Origin: an uncultured Dehalococcoidia bacterium
Lineage (GTDB): Bacteria; Chloroflexota; Dehalococcoidia; Dehalococcoidales; UBA3254
Assembly (NCBI GenBank): GCA_903890885.1
Contig: CAITCX010000458.1
Span: 1-16,733, forward strand
DNA: 16,733 nt
Direction: 5' to 3'
The notes under the pieces were generated by a model. It had not been told where the DNA came from, made no database searches, and saw only the letters and a list, made by a program, of their open reading frames with translations. Within the stretch, counting starts at the first letter, position 1. Each line of letters starts with the position of its first letter. The position numbers and the translations under genes were made by a program. This document shows positions 7,002 through 14,510 of the stretch, piece by piece.

Positions 7002-8124
7002 AAAATTAACGCTGTTAAGCCTTGTCCTGATTATGCTGTTGCTGATTCTCAGTCCTGCCGTCTCCATAGCAGCTCCACAGGACTCGGGCTCCATCATGGT
7101 GACCAACAGCACCGCTGCCATGGATTTTCCGCTGGCTTTAAATTTTGCTGCTCACATCAACAGTACTATAAACATAACCGACGTGCGTTTGAGGTATAAA
7201 ATTGATCAGCTGAGCTTTGCCGATGTTATCAGTGAAGGTTTTGTGGCTGTCAAACCGATTTCGACTGTTAATGCGGTTTATAAATTGGACCTGAAAAAAG
7301 TGGGCGGACTGCCTCCGGGTGCCAGGTTAACATACTGGTGGCAAGTTAAAGATGCATCGGGGAGTCATTTGGAATCTGCCCCAACCGAATTCCAGGTGAA
7401 CGACAACCGTTATAAATGGCAAACCCTGCAAGAAGGAAAAATCTCTCTTTTCTGGTATGAAGGTGATAATGCTTTTAGCCGTGCCCTGATGTCCACCGCC
7501 CAGGCGGCTTTAGTGCAGCTGCAAAAAGATACCGGGGCTGTCCCAGACAAAGATATTTATATTTACATTTATCCCAATTCTGAGGCGCTGCAGGGCTCTA
7601 TGATATATCCCAATGAGTGGACGGGGGGAGTGGCCTTCACGCAGTATAGTATTATCGCCATAGGCATCAGCTCCGGTAACCTGACCTGGGGCCAGGGCGC
7701 CATGACCCATGAATTGACGCATAACGTTATCAACCAGGTTACCTATAATCCGTACAGTGATCTACCCGTCTGGTTAAATGAAGGGCTGGCTATGCACAGC
7801 GAGGGGCCGCTTTCTTCTCAGTTTACCGTGCCACTTTCTGCCGCAGTGGCCAGCGGCAAGCTTTTCAGCGTCCGCAGTTTGTGCAGTCCGTTCTCTGCTT
7901 ATCCGGATAAGGCTGTTTTGAGTTATGCCGAAAGTGCCAGCCTGGTGGAATTCCTGATATCCCAGTACGGGGCTGAGAAAATGCTGAAGCTGCTCAATAC
8001 CTTCAAGCAGGGTAGTACTTATGATGAAGCCTTCCAGTCTGTTTACGGCCTGGATATCGAAAGTCTGAATGTTAAATGGAATACCTGGGTTGTTTTACAA
8101 CATGGGGCTTCAAGGGCCAAATAA
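6988..8124 (+). CDS. Secreted gluzincin metallopeptidase (peptidase MA-like)
   Basis: A 378-residue exported protein with a basic start, a hydrophobic segment and an A-x-A type cleavage region near residue 28. Residues 30-140 form an immunoglobulin-like beta domain (strand LRYKI, then TYWWQVKDASG), and the C-terminal half is a zinc peptidase of the MA superfamily (PF13485 type). HELTH (His241, Glu242, His245) gives two zinc ligands and the catalytic Glu, and WLNEG (Glu265) supplies the third ligand. Substrate is unknown; outside-facing proteolysis or cell wall work is likely. The start overlaps the prfB end. GTG at 6988 has GGAG six bases upstream; ATG at 6994 is also possible. Overlap and lack of a gap suggest translational coupling to prfB. 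Confidence 0.85.
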   Translation: MKMIKKLTLLSLVLIMLLLILSPAVSIAAPQDSGSIMVTNSTAAMDFPLALNFAAHINSTINITDVRLRYKIDQLSFADVISEGFVAVKPISTVNAVYKLDLKKVGGLPPGARLTYWWQVKDASGSHLESAPTEFQVNDNRYKWQTLQEGKISLFWYEGDNAFSRALMSTAQAALVQLQKDTGAVPDKDIYIYIYPNSEALQGSMIYPNEWTGGVAFTQYSIIAIGISSGNLTWGQGAMTHELTHNVINQVTYNPYSDLPVWLNEGLAMHSEGPLSSQFTVPLSAAVASGKLFSVRSLCSPFSAYPDKAVLSYAESASLVEFLISQYGAEKMLKLLNTFKQGSTYDEAFQSVYGLDIESLNVKWNTWVVLQHGASRAK

Positions 8125-8129
8125 TTGCC

Positions 8130-8837
8130 ATGACTGATAAGAGTTTAAAAATCAGTTTCACTGTAAGAGATTTACCGCAGGAAGAACGGCCGCGTGAGAG
8201 GTTGCAGAGGCTGGGTGCGGAAAGTCTCTCCGTGCAAGAACTGCTGGCGGTGGTACTGGGAAGAGGAATAGCCAGCGAGTCTGTCGTTGTCACGGCCCAG
8301 CGGTTATTGGATCAATTCAAGACCCTACGTGGAATCGCTGAAGCTTCAGTGGAAGAGCTCAGACAGGTTCGAGGTGTGGGTCCGGCCAAAGCCTGTCAGA
8401 TCAGGGCGGCTTTCGAGTTGGGCAACCGCTGGAGCGCGAAACCGGAAAATGATCAAAGTCCGGCAGCCGTTTCATCACCTGAAGATGTTTACAATGAGTT
8501 GAAAGCCAGGGCCAGGGGCAAAAAGAAAGAGTACTTCTGGGCGGTACTGCTGGATACGCGCAACAAGATAATCAAGTCCATCGAGATTTCCATTGGCAGC
8601 CTGGATACCAGCATCGTGCATCCCCGCGAACTTTTTAAGGAAGCCATTTCGGCTTCAGCCTCTTCCATCATAGTAGCCCATAATCACCCTTCGGGCAATC
8701 CTCAAGCTTCGCAGGATGATATTAAATTGACCAGACGATTGAAGGAATGCGGCGACATTATCGGAATTGAAATCGTCGATCATGTCATACTCGGAGAAGG
8801 TCGCTTTCTCAGTATGAAAAGGGAAGGCTTATTTTGA
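8130..8837 (+). CDS. radC: RadC family JAB/MPN-domain protein
   Basis: 235 residues, usual for RadC. The N-terminal part carries DLPQEERPRERL (about 14-25) and a helix-hairpin-helix segment VEELRQVRGVGPAKACQIRAA (about 74-94), which may bind DNA. The C-terminal JAB (MPN+) domain holds HNHPSG, giving the metal-binding His184 and His186 with Asp197 ten residues on (H-x-H-x10-D), a complete JAMM signature. The protein was once named for DNA repair, but its true role is uncertain and its metalloprotease-like site may act on DNA or protein. The ATG at 8130 lies five bases after the peptidase stop with only a weak ribosome site, so it probably depends on upstream translation. Confidence 0.92.
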   Translation: MTDKSLKISFTVRDLPQEERPRERLQRLGAESLSVQELLAVVLGRGIASESVVVTAQRLLDQFKTLRGIAEASVEELRQVRGVGPAKACQIRAAFELGNRWSAKPENDQSPAAVSSPEDVYNELKARARGKKKEYFWAVLLDTRNKIIKSIEISIGSLDTSIVHPRELFKEAISASASSIIVAHNHPSGNPQASQDDIKLTRRLKECGDIIGIEIVDHVILGEGRFLSMKREGLF

Positions 8838-10426
8838 GAAGATATTTATATTTATTGCTGTTAATCAATATCCTGTGCACAACGCTTTTCGGCGGTTGCT
8901 TTTCAGAGGGTATCATCAATCCCGTGGTCTCTACCTCCGGGGGCATTCTGAAGCTGGCGGATATTGATCCCACCACTCTTGATCCGGCTGTTTCTTCTGA
9001 GACAACTTCTGCACAGTATATTATGCAGATATACTCGGGTTTACTGAGGCTGGATAATAATATGGAGCCAGTGGCTGATATCGCCCAGAGCTGGGAAATC
9101 AGCCCCGATGGAAAGGTATACACTTTCAATTTGCGCCAGGATGTTAAATTCCATAACCAGAAAGCAGTGACCGCCTCCGATTTCAAATACTCCTGGGAGC
9201 GGGCTGCCAGTCCGGCTACCGGTTCCAGGACTGCCTCCACCTACCTGGGTGATATTGTAGGTGTGGATGCCGTACTGTCAGGCCAGGCCGCTTCCATCAG
9301 CGGTCTTAAAATTTTAGACAATTACAAATTTCAGGTGACCATAGATTCTCCCAAATCCTATTTTATCTATAAAATGACTTACCCAACTACTTTTGTAGTG
9401 GATCAGGCTAGCGTTAAAGGCGACAGCCAATGGTGGCGCAAACCGATTGGTACGGGTCCCTTCAAGCTGGATTCATGGGTCTCAAACCAGTCCCTGACCT
9501 TATCCAGGAATGATAACTATTATGGCCAAAAGCCTGCCTTGAGCAGGGTAAAATACAGTTTTTACAGCGGAGTGCCCATGGACCTTTATGAAACCGGGGA
9601 TATCGACGTGACAGGAGTATCTACGGCTAACCTGGACAAGGTGATGGATAAAGCTGGTCCTTTCTACAGGGACATCAGCATTTCCAGCAACCTGAGCGTA
9701 TCTTATATCAGCTTAAATTGCGCCAGGCCGCCTTTTGATGATGTCAAAATCCGCCAAGCTTTCAGTTTGGCGATCGATAAAGATAAAATGATCAAGTTGA
9801 TATACAAGGACATGGAAACGCGGGCAGACGGTCTCCTACCGCCCGGAATGCCGGGATACAACCCGGGCTTAACCAAGATCGGTTTTGACCCTGTCAAAGC
9901 CAGAGAATTGATCAAGGCCTCAAAATATGGCAGTGTTGCCAATTTACCACCGGTAATCCTCACTACATCCGGCTATGGAGGGTCTGCCGGATCTGTCCTG
10001 CAGGCTATGATTTACCAGTGGGAGCAAAATCTGGGCGTGAAAGTGAGCGTCCGGCAACTGGAACCAGACCGCTATTATTATAATACCAGGGAAGAGATTG
10101 ATAACCTTTTTGACATGGCCTGGAGCGCGGATTATCCCCATCCCCAGGATTTCCTGGATATCCTTTTCAGCGCAGCTTCGGAATATAACTACGGTGGATA
10201 CCAAAACCCCGATTTCAACTCTCTTATTAATAAAGCCAACCTGACTCTGGATAAAGAAGCGGGTTTTGCTCTATACCGTCAGGCCGAGCAAATACTGGTT
10301 GATGAAGCAGGCTGCATTCCGCTCACTTTTGGAGAAAACTATCTACTGGTTAAACCTCGCGTTAAAGGCTATTATTTGAATCCCCTGGGCTTTGCTCAAC
10401 TGAGCGAGGTGTCAATAACTAACTAG
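8834..10426 (+). CDS. Family 5 substrate-binding lipoprotein (OppA/DppA type)
   Basis: A 530-residue ABC-type extracellular solute-binding protein, family 5 (peptide/nickel type). The first 21 residues form a lipoprotein signal ending LFGGC, so Cys22 would be lipid-modified and anchor the protein to the membrane. Family marks are GILKLADIDPTTLDPA near residue 37, QSWEISPDGKVYTFNLRQ followed by DVKFHNQKAVTASDFKYSW (about 85-120), GTGPFKLDSW (about 210), and RQAFSLAIDKDKMIKLIY (about 310). The TTG start overlaps the radC stop (TTGA), with AAGG upstream. No permease or ATPase gene follows, so it is an orphan binding protein here; the ligand is probably an oligopeptide but cannot be named from sequence. 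Confidence 0.9.
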   Translation: MRRYLYLLLLINILCTTLFGGCFSEGIINPVVSTSGGILKLADIDPTTLDPAVSSETTSAQYIMQIYSGLLRLDNNMEPVADIAQSWEISPDGKVYTFNLRQDVKFHNQKAVTASDFKYSWERAASPATGSRTASTYLGDIVGVDAVLSGQAASISGLKILDNYKFQVTIDSPKSYFIYKMTYPTTFVVDQASVKGDSQWWRKPIGTGPFKLDSWVSNQSLTLSRNDNYYGQKPALSRVKYSFYSGVPMDLYETGDIDVTGVSTANLDKVMDKAGPFYRDISISSNLSVSYISLNCARPPFDDVKIRQAFSLAIDKDKMIKLIYKDMETRADGLLPPGMPGYNPGLTKIGFDPVKARELIKASKYGSVANLPPVILTTSGYGGSAGSVLQAMIYQWEQNLGVKVSVRQLEPDRYYYNTREEIDNLFDMAWSADYPHPQDFLDILFSAASEYNYGGYQNPDFNSLINKANLTLDKEAGFALYRQAEQILVDEAGCIPLTFGENYLLVKPRVKGYYLNPLGFAQLSEVSITN

Positions 10427-10466
10427 GGGCAGATCCTTTCTCATTTTGCAGGTTGAAAGCCAGGAT

Positions 10467-10499
10467 TTGACTATTTTTTCGAAATTTAATAGTATACTA
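10467..10499 (+). promoter_or_regulatory. Promoter and palindromic operator of rrf2-cysK
   Basis: TTGACT (10467-10472) is followed after 17 bases by TAGTAT (10490-10495), a weak -10. The -10 lies within the perfect 10-base palindrome TAGTATACTA (10490-10499). An AT-rich imperfect palindrome, AATATAATCATATATT, follows directly. This placement suits a repressor that blocks RNA polymerase, with Rrf2 itself the obvious candidate. Confidence 0.6.
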
Positions 10500-10535
10500 A
10501 TATAATCATATATTACAACTATTAATGGAGAAAGA

Positions 10536-10976
10536 ATGAAATTATCAACCCGGGCCAGGTATGGCATAAGGGCTTTGTTAGATTTAGCCAGGAACAGTGA
10601 CAGCGGCCCCGTTTCGCTGAAGGACGTTGCTCGCAGGCAGGAAATATCCATGAGCTACCTTGAGCATTTAATTGGTCCCCTGGTGACAGGCGGCTTGATC
10701 CGTACGGTAAGGGGCTCCAAAGGTGGAATTGTACTAGCTAAACCAGCTGATAATATCAAATTAAGTGATGCAGTTGAACTCCTGGAAGGTTCTACTGCCC
10801 CTGTCGATTGTGTGGACTGTCCGGGGAACTGTCAAAGATCAGACAACTGTGTGACACGGGATGTTTGGATTGAGCTTAAATCAGCTATAGATGGAGTGTT
10901 GTCTTCCATAACTTTGCAGGAATTAGTGGAGAGACAGAAAGCCAAGCATAAACCCACCAACATGTTTTATATTTGA
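10536..10976 (+). CDS. Rrf2 family regulator with cysteine cluster
   Basis: 146 residues of the Rrf2 family (IscR, CymR, NsrR relatives). The N-terminal winged helix-turn-helix is clear: MKLSTRARYGIRALLDLA, then DVARRQEISMSYLEHLIGPL (about 30-49) and the wing VRGSKGGIVLAKP (58-70). After it come Cys92, Cys95, Cys99 and Cys105 in DCVDCPGNCQRSDNC. Three cysteines in this place ligate a 2Fe-2S cluster in IscR, so cluster sensing is plausible here. The following VTRDVW is common in members next to cysteine genes. The start follows AATGGAGAAAGA, giving GGAG six bases before the ATG. The gene lies 29 bases before cysK and surely shares its transcript. CymR-like control of sulfur genes is inferred, not shown. 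Confidence 0.9.
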   Translation: MKLSTRARYGIRALLDLARNSDSGPVSLKDVARRQEISMSYLEHLIGPLVTGGLIRTVRGSKGGIVLAKPADNIKLSDAVELLEGSTAPVDCVDCPGNCQRSDNCVTRDVWIELKSAIDGVLSSITLQELVERQKAKHKPTNMFYI

Positions 10977-11005
10977 GCGTTGTTCCAGGGAAAGGAGGTT
11001 TTCAG

Positions 11006-11986
11006 GTGGATATTAAAAAAACCCTGTTCCATGACAAAGAATTCCCAGCTTTAACTCGCGGCATTGCAGACGATGTCACTGAACTGATTGGTAATACTCC
11101 TTTAGTTAGATTAAATCGGGTCAGCTCAGGCGCAAAAGCCGCAGTCATAGCCAAACTTGAGTCTTTTAATCCTGTTCATTCTGTCAAAGATAGGGTAGGC
11201 GTGGCTATGATTCTGGCCGCTGAGTCGGCAGGAAAAATTAATAAAGACACTCTGATAGTGGAGCCAACCAGCGGTAATACGGGCATCGCGTTGGCTTTCG
11301 TATGCGCCGCCAGGGGCTATAAACTGGTTTTGACTATGCCGGATACCATGTCGGTCGAAAGACGTCAGCTGTTATCGATTTTCGGCGCTCAGTTGGTTCT
11401 AACTCCCGGGGCTGATGGTATGAGCGGCGCTATTCAAAAGGCGGAACAAATGGTGGCAGAGAACCGCAATGCCTTTATGCCCCAGCAATTTAAAAATGTT
11501 GCCAATCCGGAAATTCACCGCCTTACCACCGCGGAGGAAATCTGGCGTGACACCGAAGGGAAGGTAGATATACTGGTAGCTACTGTGGGCACAGGCGGCA
11601 CTATCAGCGGGGTGGCCGAGGTATTGAAGAAACACAAAGCTGGACTTAGAGTCATTGCCGTGGAACCGGCCGCATCACCTGTCCTTTCTGGTGGAAAAGC
11701 CGGTCCTCATAAGATCCAGGGCATTGGGGCGGGGTTTGTGCCGGATGTTTTGCGTAACGATCTTATCGATGAAATCATCAGGGTGGGGAATGATGAAGCC
11801 GGTGATATGGCTAGAAGACTGGCTAAAGAGGAGGGTATTTTAGCCGGTATTTCTTCAGGTGCGGCTGTTTGGGCTGCGGTACAGATAGGCCTCAAAGCAG
11901 AAAATGCGGGGAAAATGATCGTGACAGTGCTTCCTGATACTGGAGAACGATATCTTTCAACCTGGCTTTTCCAGGGTGCAAATTAA
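11006..11986 (+). CDS. cysK: Cysteine synthase A (O-acetylserine sulfhydrylase)
   Basis: 326 residues of the PLP-dependent cysteine synthase family, which makes cysteine from O-acetylserine and sulfide. NPVHSVKDR holds the PLP lysine (Lys61), PTSGNTG (87-93) binds substrate and cofactor, and GTGGTISG (195-202) binds the PLP phosphate. ELIGNTPLVRLNR begins the core near residue 26, so there is an N-terminal extension of about 20 residues (FHDKEFPALTRGIADD) compared with most CysK. The GTG at 11006 is chosen because a very strong AAAGGAGG lies seven bases before it; no later start codon would remove the extension. It follows the Rrf2 gene and is likely controlled by it. Confidence 0.95.
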   Translation: MDIKKTLFHDKEFPALTRGIADDVTELIGNTPLVRLNRVSSGAKAAVIAKLESFNPVHSVKDRVGVAMILAAESAGKINKDTLIVEPTSGNTGIALAFVCAARGYKLVLTMPDTMSVERRQLLSIFGAQLVLTPGADGMSGAIQKAEQMVAENRNAFMPQQFKNVANPEIHRLTTAEEIWRDTEGKVDILVATVGTGGTISGVAEVLKKHKAGLRVIAVEPAASPVLSGGKAGPHKIQGIGAGFVPDVLRNDLIDEIIRVGNDEAGDMARRLAKEEGILAGISSGAAVWAAVQIGLKAENAGKMIVTVLPDTGERYLSTWLFQGAN

Positions 11987-12013
11987 AACAATCTTTTTAT
12001 TCTGTCCCGGATA

Positions 12014-12045
12014 CGGTAAAATGAATTACTAAAATACGTTTACCG
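12014..12045 (+). promoter_or_regulatory. Inverted repeat next to the yqeB ribosome site
   Basis: CGGTAAA (12014-12020) is repeated inverted as TTTACCG (12039-12045) with 18 bases between. The right arm runs into the GGGAG ribosome site of the following gene. It may form a hairpin that hides the start, or be a protein site; there is no T-tract, so it is not an intrinsic terminator. Confidence 0.35.
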
Positions 12046-12054
12046 GGAGAAGCA

Positions 12055-12867
12055 ATGAGAAAATTATCTGAATTGATTGTAGTCATTAAAGGCGGAGGAG
12101 AGGTTGGCAGCGCCATTGCTCACATTCTCACTCGCTGTCATTTCAGAGTTTGTATCACCGAAATAGCCAGTCCGCTTTCTCTCAGGCGGGGAGTCTGCTA
12201 TTCTGAGGCAGTCTACGACACAGAGAAAACGATCGAAGGAATTACCGCTGAACGGACACTGATTTCACTGGAAAATATTTATAAAACCTGGCGTAATGAG
12301 AAAATTCCGGTTGTAGTTGATCCTGACCTTACAGTTAAACCGATGATCAAACCGGATGTCCTGATAAATGCCTTGATGATTGGCAGACAGACCAGTACCA
12401 GGATGGAAGACGCTGCCCTGGTGATCGGTATAGGCCCCGGTTTTACAGTGGGAACGGACGTTCACCTGGTAATTGATACTAATTCTGGAGATGCTCTAGG
12501 AAAAGTTATTATAGAGGGTGAGGTTGAAAACCGGGCTGCCTCTGAAAAAGCGGATCAACCTGATGGTCATATTTTAAAATCCGAGGACTCCGGGGTATTT
12601 GCGACCGAAAGGAATATCGGTGATGCAGTTCTGGCCGGGGACGATATAGGTACACTCAATGATATCCAGCTGCTGGCTCCCGTCGGCGGGGTAATTCGCG
12701 GGTTGCTGCGTAACGAAGTGAAAGTACTGAATAACACGGAATTGGCTGAAATAGACGCGGTAAATGATAAATCAGCCTGTTTTAATATCAGTAAAGAAAT
12801 GCGCACCTTGAGCGGGGGAGTGTTGGAAGCCATTTTAATGAGTTTGAACGTTGAAGAAAACGTTTAA
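12055..12867 (+). CDS. yqeB: YqeB/EF2563-family protein (Se-Mo hydroxylase accessory)
   Basis: 270 residues of the EF2563/YqeB family, usually found beside selenium-dependent molybdenum hydroxylases and their selenium and molybdenum cofactor genes. A glycine-rich nucleotide-binding-like start IKGGGEVGSAIAHIL (11-25) precedes VCITEIASPLSLRRGVCYSEAVY (about 32-54), the VVVDPD...KPDVLINALM segment (86-108), and the highly conserved VIGIGPGFTVGTDVHLVIDT (123-142). A C-terminal half with LLAPVGGVIRGLLRNEVKV (206-224) and TLSGGVLEAILM (251-262) resembles a lipoyl/biotinyl-like barrel. The reaction is not known; a role in selenium-containing cofactor maturation is inferred from family context. GGGAG precedes the ATG. 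No Mo hydroxylase, selD or other partner lies in the window, so here it sits only among sulfur genes. Confidence 0.85.
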   Translation: MRKLSELIVVIKGGGEVGSAIAHILTRCHFRVCITEIASPLSLRRGVCYSEAVYDTEKTIEGITAERTLISLENIYKTWRNEKIPVVVDPDLTVKPMIKPDVLINALMIGRQTSTRMEDAALVIGIGPGFTVGTDVHLVIDTNSGDALGKVIIEGEVENRAASEKADQPDGHILKSEDSGVFATERNIGDAVLAGDDIGTLNDIQLLAPVGGVIRGLLRNEVKVLNNTELAEIDAVNDKSACFNISKEMRTLSGGVLEAILMSLNVEENV

Positions 12868-12883
12868 CAGTTATAAGAAAAGA

Positions 12884-13034
12884 TTAACCGCAGTTAATAA
12901 ACTGGAGAGTAAATTGTCGAACCTGGTACATTGGATTTTGGGTAAGAGAGCATTCCCAATGGTGATGCGCCGGTCTTGGCGTGTTACTGGTTCGGGCTTG
13001 ATGTGGAACTAAACACCTAGTAACCGGTTAACCG
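12884..13034 (+). other. Possible structured RNA between yqeB and metY
   Basis: Consecutive base-paired elements can be drawn: TTAAC-cgca-GTTAA at 12884-12897; CATTGG (12929-12934) with CCAATG (12956-12961); GTGATGCGCC (12962-12971) with GGCGTGTTAC (12978-12987), ten pairs including wobbles; TGGTTC (12988-12993) with GAACTA (13006-13011). AACTGG (12900-12905) can pair with CCGGTT (13024-13029) and close three of these hairpins into a multi-branch shape. A strong terminator follows at 13042. I recognise none of the known SAM riboswitch cores. It could be a small RNA, a riboswitch or the tail of the cysK-yqeB transcript. Confidence 0.35.
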
Positions 13035-13041
13035 TCAAAAG

Positions 13042-13073
13042 GCCTGTAAGAGATTAAACTTACAGGCTTTTTT
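13042..13073 (+). terminator. Intrinsic terminator before metY
   Basis: A perfect nine-pair stem, GCCTGTAAG (13042-13050) with CTTACAGGC (13059-13067) and an eight-base loop, is followed by six T residues (13068-13073). It ends the transcript coming from yqeB or from the possible RNA before the metY promoter. Confidence 0.9.
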
Positions 13074-13097
13074 CGCTCAATTAGGGTGCTTTTGGCA

Positions 13098-13126
13098 TTG
13101 ACACAACAGTCTATTTGTTATATCAT
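13098..13126 (+). promoter_or_regulatory. metY promoter
   Basis: A perfect -35 TTGACA (13098-13103) is followed after 17 bases by TATCAT (13121-13126), five of six matches to the -10. Transcription would start near 13133, downstream of the terminator, with a leader of about 43 bases. Confidence 0.85.
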
Positions 13127-13156
13127 GTCAATTATGATAATAATAGTAATATATTA
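13121..13156 (+). promoter_or_regulatory. Possible operator at the metY promoter
   Basis: TATCAT (13121-13126, the -10 itself) is inverted as ATGATA at 13134-13139 with seven bases between, and the perfect palindrome TAATATATTA lies at 13147-13156. Both overlap or follow the transcription start, a typical place for a repressor. The AT-rich palindromes recall those before rrf2. Confidence 0.45.
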
Positions 13157-13175
13157 GGGGATTAAGGAGAATCAG

Positions 13176-14483
13176 ATGTCGAACGATCAATTTGGTTTAG
13201 AGACTTTAGTATTGCACAGCGGGCAGGAGTATCCCGACCCGGCTACTGGTTCCAGGGCCGTACCCATTTATCAAACTACTTCCTATGTTTTTAAGAATAC
13301 CGAACAGGCAGCCAATTTATTTGCCTTAAAGGAATTCGGCAATATATATACTCGCATGATGAATCCCACCACCGATGTTTTTGAGAAACGGATAGCCGCG
13401 TTGGAAGGCGGAACGGGTGCGTTGGGAGTATCTAGCGGGCATGCGGCTCAAGCGATGGCCTTATTAACCATAACTCAACTTGGAGATGAGATAGTAGCCG
13501 CTAACAATTTATACGGCGGTACTTATCAGCAGTTGAATAATATGTTCAGAAAACTGGGAAGAAAGACTATGTTTGTGGATTCTACCAGGCCCGAGGAATT
13601 CAGAAAGGCCATTACCAGTAAAACACGGGCACTATATGCTGAAACTATCGGCAATCCCAAACTGGATGTGCCGGACTTTGAGAAAATTGCTGCTATTGCC
13701 CATGAAGCTGGTATACCCTTTATCGTCGATAACACGGTGGGGGTGGGTTTAACCAGGCCGATTCAATATGGAGCCGATATAGTTACCATCTCAGCCACCA
13801 AATTCATAGGCGGCCACGGCACCACTATGGGTGGAGTGATTGTCGATTCCGGAAAATTCGACTGGACCAACGGCAAATTTCCAGAGTTTTCTGAGCCAGA
13901 CCCCAGCTATCACGGCATAAAATACTGGGAGGCTTTCGGCAATGTACCGGGAGCCGGTAATCTGGCTTTCATTATCAAGGCGCGTGTTCAATGGCTGCGG
14001 GATCTGGGTGCCAGCCTCAGCCCTTTTAACTCATTTTTACTTTTGCAGGGTGCCGAGACCTTGCCTTTGAGAATTGTCAAGCACTCAGAAAACGCTTTAT
14101 TGGTAGCCCAACATTTAAAACAGCATCCTGCGGTAGCCTGGGTCAACTATCCCGGTCTAGCCGAACATCCCTCACATCAACTGGCCAGAAAGTACCTGAA
14201 GGGAGGTTACGGGGCCCTTGTGGGTTTTGGCATCAAGGGCGGCCTGGAAGCCGGGAAACGTTTTATCGAGTCGGTAAAATTGCTTTCCCATCTGGCTAAT
14301 ATCGGAGATGCTAAAAGCCTGGTAATTCATCCGGCCTCCACCACCCATCAGCAATTAACAGTAGATGAGAGAAAATCGACCGGGGTGACCGATGATTACA
14401 TTCGTTTGTCTATCGGTTTGGAAAACATCACCGATATTATTGCAGACATCGACCAGGCTTTAGCCAAAGCCGTAGTAAAATAA
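13176..14483 (+). CDS. metY: O-acetylhomoserine sulfhydrylase
   Basis: 435 residues of the Cys/Met metabolism PLP enzyme family, at the length typical of O-acetylhomoserine (thiol)-lyase rather than the shorter cystathionine synthases. It joins sulfide to O-acetylhomoserine to give homocysteine. Marks are the start FGLETLVLHSGQ, YTRMMNPTTDVFEKRIAALEGG (58-79), the PLP lysine Lys209 in SATKFIGGHGTTMGG, and the C-terminal LVIHPASTTHQQL plus RLSIGLENITDI. AAGGAG lies six bases before the ATG. It is first in a metY-metX-metW unit; metX makes its substrate. Direct sulfhydrylation therefore appears to be the methionine route here. Confidence 0.95.
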   Translation: MSNDQFGLETLVLHSGQEYPDPATGSRAVPIYQTTSYVFKNTEQAANLFALKEFGNIYTRMMNPTTDVFEKRIAALEGGTGALGVSSGHAAQAMALLTITQLGDEIVAANNLYGGTYQQLNNMFRKLGRKTMFVDSTRPEEFRKAITSKTRALYAETIGNPKLDVPDFEKIAAIAHEAGIPFIVDNTVGVGLTRPIQYGADIVTISATKFIGGHGTTMGGVIVDSGKFDWTNGKFPEFSEPDPSYHGIKYWEAFGNVPGAGNLAFIIKARVQWLRDLGASLSPFNSFLLLQGAETLPLRIVKHSENALLVAQHLKQHPAVAWVNYPGLAEHPSHQLARKYLKGGYGALVGFGIKGGLEAGKRFIESVKLLSHLANIGDAKSLVIHPASTTHQQLTVDERKSTGVTDDYIRLSIGLENITDIIADIDQALAKAVVK

Positions 14484-14510
14484 ATTCGGGCAGCTTTTCA
14501 AGGATAACCA

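Noticed and set aside
12868..13175. SAM riboswitch controlling metY
   Set aside because: No SAM-I core or kink-turn motif was seen, and the metY promoter lies downstream of the terminator, so classic attenuation does not fit.
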